Translations under genes and position numbers: made by a program
Shown: positions 9,092 through 18,200 of the stretch, piece after piece
Layout of the letters: every line of letters begins with the position of its first letter
Position numbering within the stretch: position 1 is the stretch's first letter
The notes under the pieces: generated by a model
What the model was told of the DNA's origin: nothing
Database searches by the model: none
The model's input: only the letters and a program-made list of their open reading frames with translations
From: CAZSDU01 sp964605775
GTDB lineage: Bacteria > Bacteroidota > Bacteroidia > Bacteroidales > FEN-979
Reading direction: 5' to 3'
NCBI GenBank assembly: GCA_964605775.1
Contig: CAZSDU010000003.1
Location: forward strand, 1 to 64,000
DNA: 64,000 nt

Positions 9092-9122
9092 TTTGTGTAA
9101 TGAGAGATTATTGTTAATTTTG
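9092..9122 (+). promoter_or_regulatory. ahcY promoter (TTTG-N19-TAATTTTG)
   Basis: TTTG at 9092-9095 is separated by 19 bases from TAATTTTG at 9115-9122, a full match to the Bacteroidota housekeeping promoter. Transcription should begin near 9129, leaving a leader of only about 17 bases, too short for a SAM or SAH riboswitch. Confidence 0.7.
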
Positions 9123-9145
9123 CAAGCTGATAAAAAGGATTGAAA

Positions 9146-10570
9146 ATGATGCAAAACATGATTATGGAAAATGACCTGAAATACAAAGTCGCAGATCTTA
9201 CCCTTGCTGAATGGGGTAGAAAAGAAATAGATATTGCTGAAAAAGAGATGCCGGGATTGATGTCGATCCGGAAAAAATATGCCAAAGAAAAGCCCCTTCT
9301 TGGAGCACGGATCAGTGGATCTCTCCATATGACCATTCAGACAGCCGTGCTTATCGAGACCCTGAAAGAGCTGGGCGCTGATGTTCGCTGGGCTTCCTGC
9401 AATATTTTTTCAACCCAGGATCATGCGGCAGCAGCCATTGCAGCCAAAGGAATTCCTGTTTTTGCCTGGAAAGGAGAATCCCTGGAAGAATATTGGTGGT
9501 GTACTTCTATGGCACTGGCTTTTCCCGGTCATAAGGGTCCCAACCTTATTGTTGACGATGGAGGAGATGCCACCCTTATGGTTCACCGTGGATATCAGGC
9601 CGAGAAAAATCCCGAAATGTTAAATCAACCTACGGAAAATGCTGATGAAAAAGCATTCATAAAACAGCTTCAGGCTATTTATGTTGAGGATAAAACCCGC
9701 TGGCAACGGACGGTTAAGGAATGGAAAGGAGTTTCTGAAGAGACCACCACCGGGGTCCATCGTTTATATCAGATGATGGAGAAGGGAGAATTGCTTGTTC
9801 CGGCCATCAATGTCAATGATTCAGTGACCAAGTCAAAATTCGACAACCTTTATGGCTGCAGGGAATCACTGGCCGATGGCATTAAACGTGCCACGGATGT
9901 TATGATTGCCGGGAAAGTCGTGGTTGTTCTTGGTTACGGGGATGTTGGAAAAGGCTGTGCCAAATCAATGAAATCCTATGGCGCAAGGGTAATTGTTACT
10001 GAAATTGACCCGATCTGCGCCTTGCAGGCCGCCATGGAAGGGTTTGAGGTGATAACCCTGGAAGAAGCTCTTCCCGAAGGGAATATTTTTGTGACTACTA
10101 CAGGAAACAAGGATGTGATCACGGCGGAACACCTGTCGAAAATGAAAGATGAATCCATTGTTTGCAATATTGGTCATTTCGATAATGAAATTCAGGTTGA
10201 CCAGCTTAATCATTGGCAAGGGATACAAAAGGTCAACATAAAACCCCAGGTTGATAAGTATATTTATCCCAATGGAAAGGCGATTTATCTGTTGGCTGAA
10301 GGACGTCTGGTAAACCTGGGTTGTGCCACCGGACATCCTTCTTTTGTCATGTCCAATTCATTTACCAACCAAACCCTTGCCCAGCTTGATCTTTGGAAAA
10401 ATGATTACGAAATAGGTGTTTATCGTCTGTCCAAAAAACTGGATGAGGAAGTTGCACGGCTCCACCTGGAGCAATTAGGCGTTAAATTGACAAAACTTAC
10501 AACCGAGCAGGCAGAATATCTTGGCATATCAAAAGACGGGCCGTATAAGCCTGAACATTACAGATACTAA
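9146..10570 (+). CDS. ahcY: S-adenosylhomocysteine hydrolase
   Basis: A 474-residue NAD-dependent enzyme that splits S-adenosylhomocysteine to adenosine and homocysteine, the substrate of MetH. Family features include GSLHMTIQTAVLIETL near the N-terminus, the DDGGDAT motif, the NVNDSVTKSKFDN segment with the catalytic Lys, and the dinucleotide-binding GYGDVGKG. It ends with the canonical YKPEHYRY, so the C-terminus is intact. The ATG at 9146 follows AAAAAGGA; further in-frame ATGs at 9149, 9158 and 9164 are possible. Divergent from metH and metF, it completes the recycling half of the methyl cycle. Confidence 0.97.
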   Translation: MMQNMIMENDLKYKVADLTLAEWGRKEIDIAEKEMPGLMSIRKKYAKEKPLLGARISGSLHMTIQTAVLIETLKELGADVRWASCNIFSTQDHAAAAIAAKGIPVFAWKGESLEEYWWCTSMALAFPGHKGPNLIVDDGGDATLMVHRGYQAEKNPEMLNQPTENADEKAFIKQLQAIYVEDKTRWQRTVKEWKGVSEETTTGVHRLYQMMEKGELLVPAINVNDSVTKSKFDNLYGCRESLADGIKRATDVMIAGKVVVVLGYGDVGKGCAKSMKSYGARVIVTEIDPICALQAAMEGFEVITLEEALPEGNIFVTTTGNKDVITAEHLSKMKDESIVCNIGHFDNEIQVDQLNHWQGIQKVNIKPQVDKYIYPNGKAIYLLAEGRLVNLGCATGHPSFVMSNSFTNQTLAQLDLWKNDYEIGVYRLSKKLDEEVARLHLEQLGVKLTKLTTEQAEYLGISKDGPYKPEHYRY

Positions 10571-10581
10571 CAGTCTAACCA

Positions 10582-11025
10582 CTAATTTGTGATATAAAGC
10601 ATCACCCCGTCATAGATGGCTTGATATTGCTTAAGCGGAAAATGAGAGGGACCGGCATAAGGAGTTCCATCGGTCATGATGAATTTTGAGCCACAAATGG
10701 GACAGGTGCAGGTGATACTTGATTCATCCACCCTGATTTGAGCTCCCGTCACCAATGGATCATAGGGGCAGGCACGTTCGAAAGCCACAAATTCATTGAC
10801 AGACATGCGGTAGATCAGGATGCCCTGATAGCCTCCATAGACAGTTTCCCAGCCCCCGGCAGCGTTCAGATGAATATACTCCGTGGAGTTCGGATTTATC
10901 TGAAAGTTGACGTAAACATAGGGAATCTCAGGAGCCTGTTCTTCTTTTTTACAGGATAAAAAGAAGCATGCTAAGATCGCTATGATATAAATTGGCTTCA
11001 CGGCCGTATTTTTTTGCAATTTCAT
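10582..11025 (-). CDS. Lipoprotein with degenerate Rieske-like fold
   Basis: A 147-residue putative lipoprotein whose signal peptide ends in the lipobox FLSC followed by KKEE. The C-terminal half resembles a Rieske domain: ACPYD, then about 20 residues later TCTCPICGSKF and a PLKQY ending. In true Rieske proteins the cluster is held by CxH and CxxH. Here both His are replaced (CPY and CPIC), so a normal 2Fe-2S Rieske centre is unlikely. Cys-only metal binding or a purely structural fold are the alternatives. The ATG at 11025 is preferred over 11043 because it gives a proper signal peptide. It is convergent with ahcY and stands alone. Confidence 0.65.
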   Translation of the reverse strand: MKLQKNTAVKPIYIIAILACFFLSCKKEEQAPEIPYVYVNFQINPNSTEYIHLNAAGGWETVYGGYQGILIYRMSVNEFVAFERACPYDPLVTGAQIRVDESSITCTCPICGSKFIMTDGTPYAGPSHFPLKQYQAIYDGVMLYITN

Positions 11026-11087
11026 GCCACAAAGTTCATACATTTAACGATTCATTCATCATAATATTATTTTTAAGCAATAGGATC

Positions 11088-11351
11088 ATGAATCTATTTA
11101 AAAATCTGGCAGTTAAAATATGGGTGATCACCTTAATATCCTTTGTTTCTTTTACTTATGGTTTTACTCCGCAAAAAGCTAAGACCAATCAAAAGCAAAT
11201 TGAGCGGGAAAGGGAAAAGAAGAAAAGGCAGGAACAAAAAAAGTATGATGCAGCGATTAAAAGACATCAACGGATGCAATCAAAAGAAACGAGGGAGCGG
11301 ATGAAGCAAACCAAAAAGGAAGCGAAAAAAGCAACCCCTATACGCCCCTGA
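11088..11351 (+). CDS. Small exported basic coiled-coil-like protein
   Basis: An 87-residue protein of unknown function. A signal peptide (about residues 1-26, VITLISFVSFTYG) is followed by a highly charged Lys/Arg/Glu/Gln region with runs such as REREKKKRQEQKKY, which should form a long helix. The end is KKATPIRP. The ATG at 11088 is picked for the signal peptide. It sits between the Rieske-like gene (divergent, 62 bases away) and the receptor locus. A periplasmic or surface role binding an anionic polymer would fit the charge, but nothing in the sequence proves it. Confidence 0.55.
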   Translation: MNLFKNLAVKIWVITLISFVSFTYGFTPQKAKTNQKQIEREREKKKRQEQKKYDAAIKRHQRMQSKETRERMKQTKKEAKKATPIRP

Positions 11352-11465
11352 GAAAGAGATTTTACCTGAAATTTTTATAAAATGAACGATCGCATTTGCT
11401 TAGTCATATAATAGTGTGCATCATAATTTAGAATGGTTATATATTTGTACAGGGATTTAAAAATT

Positions 11466-11498
11466 TTTGAATTTAGTTTTAAATAATTATTACTTTTA
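11466..11498 (+). promoter_or_regulatory. Probable promoter of the receptor locus
   Basis: TTTG at 11466-11469, a 21-base AT-rich spacer and TACTTTTA at 11491-11498 (one mismatch to TAnnTTTG) precede the receptor ATG by 46 bases. The rest of the 11352-11544 gap is AT-rich and holds no gene that I can see. Confidence 0.4.
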
Positions 11499-11544
11499 CC
11501 ACCTTTTTACTGCGCAATTATAATCTAACATAAAATTATATGGT

Positions 11545-14500
11545 ATGTTAAGACATTTACTGTTAACTATTGGATTAGTACTAGCAGCAAACGTGTTAGT
11601 ATTTTCACAAACCGGATCTGGAACCCTTAAAGGGAAAATTACAGATAAGATAACGAAGGAACCCATCGCTTTTGCAAATATTGTCGCTGAAGTGGGTGGT
11701 GTTCAGGTAGGTGGAGCTACTACCGATTTTGACGGCAATTTCCAGATTAAACCGGTTCCTCCCGGGAAAATAGATTTAAAGGCGAGTTATGTTGGTTATA
11801 AACCATACATGGTCAAAGGAATTGTGGTATCCCCGGATAAAATCACATTCCAGAATGTCGAACTGGAAATGTCAACGACTAACCTGAACGAAATTGAAAT
11901 TGTCGATTACAAGGTGCCTCTTATTTCCAAAGACCAGACTACTTCTGGAGGTACTGTTACTTCGGATGAAATTTCCAAAATGGCCAATAAATCCGCTTCT
12001 GCCGTTGCTACGACGGTAGGGGGTGTGACTACTGATGCCAATGGGAATATCACGAGTATGCGTGGTCAGCGTTCTTCAGGTACGGTTTATTACATCGACG
12101 GGATGCGTGTGGTTGGAGGAAATGCTTTACCCCAGTCGGCCATCGAACAGGTTGAAGTAATCCTGGGGGGAACCCCTGCTGCTTATGGAGATGCCACGGG
12201 AGGTATCATCAGTGTTACAACCAAAGGCCCTTCAAGGGAGTTTTCAGGAGGGGTTGACTTACAGACTTCCCAGTACCTCGATGCTTTTGGCTATAACCGT
12301 CTGGGATTGAATTTCACAGGACCGCTCATTTCCAAGAAAGATACGCTTCGTGGCACCAAGACTCCCATAATGGGCTTCTTTATTGCCGGTGATCTTATTT
12401 ATCAGAAAGATGGAGCTCCTGCTGCATTTCCCCTTTATAAGGTCAAAAATGATAAACTTGATTTTCTGAAAACCAATCCTTTACGTCAGTATGGTCAAAG
12501 CCAGGCAGTGTTCTATAATGCCGAGTTTCTTACGTATAATGATATGGAGAAAACCAAACACACCCTGAATAGTGATGGGTATAATATCAATGTTTCCGGT
12601 AAACTTGATTTCCGTATCTCTCCTACCATTAATGTTTCTTTTGGCGGTACTTTCCAATGGTATGACCAGAATAACTTCTCTTTTGGAAATTCTCTGCTTA
12701 ACTGGAATTACAACTCGCATTCAAGTGGTTATACCTGGCGCGTAAACGGAAGATTTACCCAGCGTTTCCCTACGGCTGCCGATAGTAAATCCTTTGTTAA
12801 AAATATTTATTATTCCATCGGTGCCGACTTCACCCGCAGCGTGGCCAAAACAGAAGACCCTTGGCACAAAGATAACCTGTTCGAATATTCCTATGTGGGC
12901 AGTTTTGCTACCCATACCATCAGGGCCTATACTCCTGAAATGTCCTATGATTCAGTAGCCAAGAAGTGGGCTCATCTGCAAAACGGGACCCGGGATACCA
13001 TCGTTCTTTTCAATCCTTCCAATGTTAATCCGGAATCTTCAAATCTGACTTCTCAGTATTACAGTTTCTTCGATGATCCCACCGGACATTATGAAAACAT
13101 CAGCCAGATCATTGCCGGTAAGGGACTCGTGAACGGAATGGAACCAGATGCCCCCTATAGCATGTGGACCAATATCGGAAACCGTTCCAACGGTTATGCT
13201 AAAAGCACAAGTGATCAGATTGCAGTGAATGCATCCTTTGCCGCCGATTTCGGCCATCATGAAATCCAACTGGGTTTGCAGTATCAGCAACGTAAATCAT
13301 CTGCCTATAATTTCGGAGGTGCATCATTATTGTGGGAAACGATGAGAGGGCTCACCAATGCACAACTTCAGGATCTGGACCTGGCAAATCCCCAGGAAGT
13401 TTACAGGGATGGTGTATTTATGGATACCATCAATTATTTCCGGAAATACGTTCCCCTGTTACAGCGTAATTTCGATATCAACCTGCGTAAAAAGCTTGGT
13501 TTACCGGTTGACGGTACCGACTGGATTGACCTGTTTTCCTATGATTTTGGAAAGAATACGATCAATTATTATGATAAGTATATGCAATTACATACCATTT
13601 CAATTGATCAGCAGATTTTTTCTGTAGATATGTTCAGCGCTGATGAATTATTGAATAACGGGGCCCCGCTTGTCGGTTATGCCGGATATGATTATATGGG
13701 AAATAAAATCAAAGGACGACCGAGCTTTGACGATTTCTTCACTGCCCGGGATGCTGCTGGGAATCTTACCCGACCCATTGGCGCCTATGAACCCATTTAT
13801 ATGGCGGGATATATCCAGGATAAATTCGCATTTAAAGACCTGATCTTCAATATTGGGTTACGTGTCGACCGTTTTGATGCCAACCAGATGGTATTGAAAG
13901 ATCCTTATCTGTTCTATCCCGCATATACAGCCAGTGAAGTTAAAATTTTAAACGGTCAGAATGTTTATCATCCTTCCGGCATCGGGAGTGATTATGTGGT
14001 TTATGTGGATGATGCGAGCAATCCAACCTCCATCACGGGTTACCGGAGTAATAATAACTGGTACAATAAAGAAGGCAGCCCGGTTACCGACCCCAGAATC
14101 ATTGACCCCAAAGGCGTGAAACCATATCTCATTCCCGGATACAATAGTATTTCCCCCATCGTATTCAAGGATTATGAACCACAGACCAACTTCATGCCTC
14201 GTATTTCTTTCTCTTTCCCCATTTCGGATGATGCTTTGTTTTATGCCCATTATGACATTCTGACCCAGCGTCCTTCCACAGCGGAAATTCAGATTTCCCC
14301 GGTTGCTTATTATTTTATTGGGGTGACAGGAAGTTCAGGTACGCTCAATAACCCAAACCTGAAACCTGAAAAAACCATTGATTATGAGTTGGGATTCCAA
14401 CAGAAAATCAACAATGCATCCTCTCTGAAATTATCCGTTTTCTATCGTGAAATGCGTGACCAGATCCAGCAATATCGCTTATCCGGCGCTTATCCCAAAA

Positions 14501-15252
14501 CGTATTATTCTTATACGAACATTGACTTTGGCACCGTCAAAGGCTTAACCCTGACCTATGATCTGAGAAGGACAAGCAATGCCCGGGTTCGTTTTAACTA
14601 TACCCTTCAGTTCGCCGATGGAACCGGTTCAGATCCCAATGCTGCCTCCACTATCGTCCGCTCTGACCAACCTAACCTGCGTACATTGAATCCATTGAAT
14701 TTTGACCGTCGTCACCAGTTCAATATCAGCATTGACTACCGTTGGGGCAGTGGAAAAGATTATAACGGCCCAGTCATCAACCGGAAAAAAAGCGGAAAAT
14801 CACCCGTTCAGTTCCTGTCTAATTTTGGAGCAAACCTGACCATTACAGGGGGATCCGGAACACCTTATACGAAATCAAGCAAAATTATGCCTTATGGCCA
14901 GATGGGACCCATCAAAGGCTCTGTGAACGGCGCCCGCTTACCCTGGCAGTTCCTGATCAATGGACGTCTGGATAAAGATTTCAACTTTGCCCTGAATAAA
15001 AAAAATATGGGTACGATTAATGTTTATCTTGAAGTCAACAATATCCTGAATACCAAGAATGTTACATACTTATATCCGGCCACCGGTGATCCGAGTGATG
15101 ACGGATATCTTTCCGCACCTGAATACCAGAATGCCATTAGCCAGCAGGTTGACCCCCAAGCATACCGGGATTTATATTCTATTCAGATGAATAGTCCTTA
15201 CAATTTCAGTTCACCGCGTACAATTCGTCTGGGTGTTATGTTTAACTTCTAA
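11545..15252 (+). CDS. TonB-dependent outer-membrane receptor
   Basis: A 1,235-residue outer-membrane receptor. After a signal peptide (about 1-22, ending VFSQ) comes a carboxypeptidase regulatory-like beta-sandwich (about 25-110, with GKITDKITKEPIAFANI and the DFDGNF turn). A plug domain (about 120-235, with YYIDGMRV and the GGIISVTTKG end) and a 22-stranded barrel finishing in Phe (LGVMFNF) follow. No SusD partner is present, so this is not a SusCD pair. Instead the next two genes encode a huge secreted protein and a PorV/PorQ barrel, 11 and 18 bases apart. The substrate is unknown; protein or peptide uptake, or service as an assembly platform for the second gene product, are both possible. 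Confidence 0.9.
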   Translation: MLRHLLLTIGLVLAANVLVFSQTGSGTLKGKITDKITKEPIAFANIVAEVGGVQVGGATTDFDGNFQIKPVPPGKIDLKASYVGYKPYMVKGIVVSPDKITFQNVELEMSTTNLNEIEIVDYKVPLISKDQTTSGGTVTSDEISKMANKSASAVATTVGGVTTDANGNITSMRGQRSSGTVYYIDGMRVVGGNALPQSAIEQVEVILGGTPAAYGDATGGIISVTTKGPSREFSGGVDLQTSQYLDAFGYNRLGLNFTGPLISKKDTLRGTKTPIMGFFIAGDLIYQKDGAPAAFPLYKVKNDKLDFLKTNPLRQYGQSQAVFYNAEFLTYNDMEKTKHTLNSDGYNINVSGKLDFRISPTINVSFGGTFQWYDQNNFSFGNSLLNWNYNSHSSGYTWRVNGRFTQRFPTAADSKSFVKNIYYSIGADFTRSVAKTEDPWHKDNLFEYSYVGSFATHTIRAYTPEMSYDSVAKKWAHLQNGTRDTIVLFNPSNVNPESSNLTSQYYSFFDDPTGHYENISQIIAGKGLVNGMEPDAPYSMWTNIGNRSNGYAKSTSDQIAVNASFAADFGHHEIQLGLQYQQRKSSAYNFGGASLLWETMRGLTNAQLQDLDLANPQEVYRDGVFMDTINYFRKYVPLLQRNFDINLRKKLGLPVDGTDWIDLFSYDFGKNTINYYDKYMQLHTISIDQQIFSVDMFSADELLNNGAPLVGYAGYDYMGNKIKGRPSFDDFFTARDAAGNLTRPIGAYEPIYMAGYIQDKFAFKDLIFNIGLRVDRFDANQMVLKDPYLFYPAYTASEVKILNGQNVYHPSGIGSDYVVYVDDASNPTSITGYRSNNNWYNKEGSPVTDPRIIDPKGVKPYLIPGYNSISPIVFKDYEPQTNFMPRISFSFPISDDALFYAHYDILTQRPSTAEIQISPVAYYFIGVTGSSGTLNNPNLKPEKTIDYELGFQQKINNASSLKLSVFYREMRDQIQQYRLSGAYPKTYYSYTNIDFGTVKGLTLTYDLRRTSNARVRFNYTLQFADGTGSDPNAASTIVRSDQPNLRTLNPLNFDRRHQFNISIDYRWGSGKDYNGPVINRKKSGKSPVQFLSNFGANLTITGGSGTPYTKSSKIMPYGQMGPIKGSVNGARLPWQFLINGRLDKDFNFALNKKNMGTINVYLEVNNILNTKNVTYLYPATGDPSDDGYLSAPEYQNAISQQVDPQAYRDLYSIQMNSPYNFSSPRTIRLGVMFNF

Positions 15253-15263
15253 AAGTGAAGGCT

Positions 15264-18200
15264 ATGGTTAAGAGAAATAATATTGCTATCGTTAAAAACA
15301 ATGCAACTATGAAAAATATACTTCGCTATTTTGTGACGGCACTCTGCTGTATGTTGATCATTAATTCCGTTTTTGCAGAGGAATTTCACAAGCTTAGTGG
15401 TACCAAAAGCACAGGAACCATAAAACAAACAGCGGCCGGATGCGAATCAGGGTCCAACTATAAGTACCTTGACATCAACAATGTCAGAACCCTGATGTAC
15501 TCATATGGGAATGGATGGTTCCTGGAAAATGCCGAATATGAAATCCCAAAAGGATCACGAAAGATGTCGATGTTCTCTTTCTCCTTATGGGTCGGTGGAA
15601 TCGATATCAATAATAACCTTAAACTTGCCGCTTACCGTTATGGACAGGGACCGACAACTGCCTCAGCACACACTAAAAATGATTTCTGGCCCGGACCTTT
15701 GACAGTGGATGGCACCGCAGCTGTTGATGCTGAAACCTGCTCCAAATTCGACAAGCTTTTCCCAATGACACGTGCGGAAGTTCAGGAGTTTATTGCCTAT
15801 AATGAGAACAAGTCGGAGTTCCCCAACTATCAGATTCCCCAATCCATCCTGGAATGGCCGGCCCATGGCAATACTTCCAAAGGACAGGCACGTTACCTTG
15901 CCCCCTTTATGGATGTTGACCATGATGGTTTTTATGACCCCCAAAAAGGCGACTACCCTTATTATGATTTATCAAATAAGCTTTGTCCGACGAACCGTAA
16001 ACCCGGTGATACTGCTTGGGCCAAAGTCAGAAACGGAGAACCAGACGACACACTTGGAATCCTGGTGGACCAGGTGTTGAAAGGCGACCAGACCCTCTGG
16101 AGTGTATATAATGACAAAGGGAACTTCCACTCTGAAACACAGGGAGAACCGATCGGAATGGAAATTCGTGCCCAATACTTCGCGTTTGCGACCAATGACG
16201 AAATCAATAACATGACTTTTTATTCTTATGAATTGGTAAACCGTTCAACATATACCCTGACGGGCACATATTTCAGCCAATGGGTTGACCCTGATCTGGG
16301 TTACGCCCAGGATGACTATGTGGGTTGTGACGTAAAACGTGGATTGGGTTACTGTTATAACGGAAAACCGGTGGACGGAACCGGACAGGTTGAAGCTTAC
16401 GGGGCTCACCCGCCAGCCATCGGGGTTGACTTTTTCCAGGGACCTTATATGGATCAAGACAAGAGGGATAACCCTAGATTTACCGGAGATTGTTCCATTA
16501 TTACCAGCGAATATCCGCTGGATCAGATGGCTATTAACGGTGTTAATTTTGGCGATGGTATTGTGGACAATGAGCGTTTTGGAATGCGCCGCTTTGTTTA
16601 TCATAACAATAATCTTTCCGGGGTTCCTGCCTATATGCAGGATCCTGATTATGCCCCTCAGTATTATCAATTCCTGAGAGGTATCTGGAAAGATGGTTCA
16701 AAAATGCAGTATGGTGGCAATGCCCATGTTTCAGCTGGTGGTTATGGCCCCGCTTGCGATTTTATGTTCCCGAATGATTCTGATCCCTGCGACTGGGGTA
16801 CGGGAGGACAACCACCCAACGGACCGAAAATTTGGACTGAAGAAACAGCAAAAAATAATCCATCCGATCGTCGTTTCATGCAATCTGCCGGCCCTTTTAC
16901 CTTGCAACCGGGTGCATGTAACTATATTACGGTGGGTATTCCATGGGCACGTTCAATTTCCGGAACACCATGGGAATCAGTAAAATTATTGCAGATTGTT
17001 GACGATAAATGCCAGACTCTTTTTGATAACTGCTTTGCCGTCCTTAATGGACCTAATTCCCCGGATATTGCGATCGAAGAAATGGATAAACAGTTGATTC
17101 TTTATATTTCCAACCGTAGAAGCAATGATGCCGGAAATAACTTTGGTGAAAAATATATTGAATACGATCCGAATATCCCCAATCCTGAATCTTTACCGCA
17201 TAATCAACGCAATGACTCCCTCTACCGTTTTGAAGGATATCAGATCTTTCAGGTGAAAGATGCTACGGTTTCAGCCGCTGATATTGATGACCCCGGAAAA
17301 GCAAGACTGGTTGCCCAATGCGACATTCAAAACGGCGTGACCAAATTGGTTAATTGGTCTTATGATCAAAATCTGGGTGGAAATGTTGGTGCCATTATGG
17401 TTGATGGCGAGGATAAAGGAATCAGACATTCATTTGTCATTACTGAGGATAAATTTGCCACAGGAGATGTACGTCTGATCAACCATAAACAATATTATTA
17501 TATGGCTGTGGCTTATGCTTACAATAATTATAAAACATATAATCAAAGCGATCCCTCCGCCCTTGATGGTCAGAAACTGCCCTATCTGAGAGGCCGCAAA
17601 AATGCCAGCGGAAAGCCCATACAAACTTATACGGCAATTCCGCATATTCCCTTGGCTGATGTTACTTACGCGAATTACGGAAATGGTCCCATTATTACAA
17701 GAATTCAGGGACAGGGAAACGGAGGAATGATCATTGAAATGTCGCAGGAAACCATCGCCGAAATTTTATCAAAACCACCGGCAGACTCAGTAAAACGTAC
17801 ATACGGACATCCTGATTATCCGATCTCTTATAACCCGACTTATCTGCAATCACAGGGTCCATTACAGGTTAAAGTAATAGATCCCCTGAATGTCGTCAAC
17901 GGAGAATATATGGTGTCTTTCGATTCGATGACGATCCCAGTGGGAGTGAAGAATCCCTTCCACAACACACTGATTAAATTTGGTAAATGGACATTGACAG
18001 ATAAAAAGAGCGGAAAAGTTTACAGGGCTGATACGTCAACCATATATCCTTATGAACAACTTCGTTTCTGGGATCAGCAGGAGCAGCTTTGGGTCGATCT
18101 TGGATTGGCACTCACCATTAATCAGGTACCTTATCCAGGTGATACAAAAGATACTACCAAGGGAAATGTGTATAGTGAAAACGGATTATTATGGGCTCCT

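Noticed and set aside
9041..9328. A 96-residue N-terminal extension of the phosphopantetheinyl transferase.
   Set aside because: It would run through the ahcY promoter and 5' coding region on the other strand and has no similarity to the family.
15505..16677. Overlapping frames of 65-141 codons on both strands within the giant surface-protein gene.
   Set aside because: No motif, no start signal, and the main frame has consistent codon use across the region.
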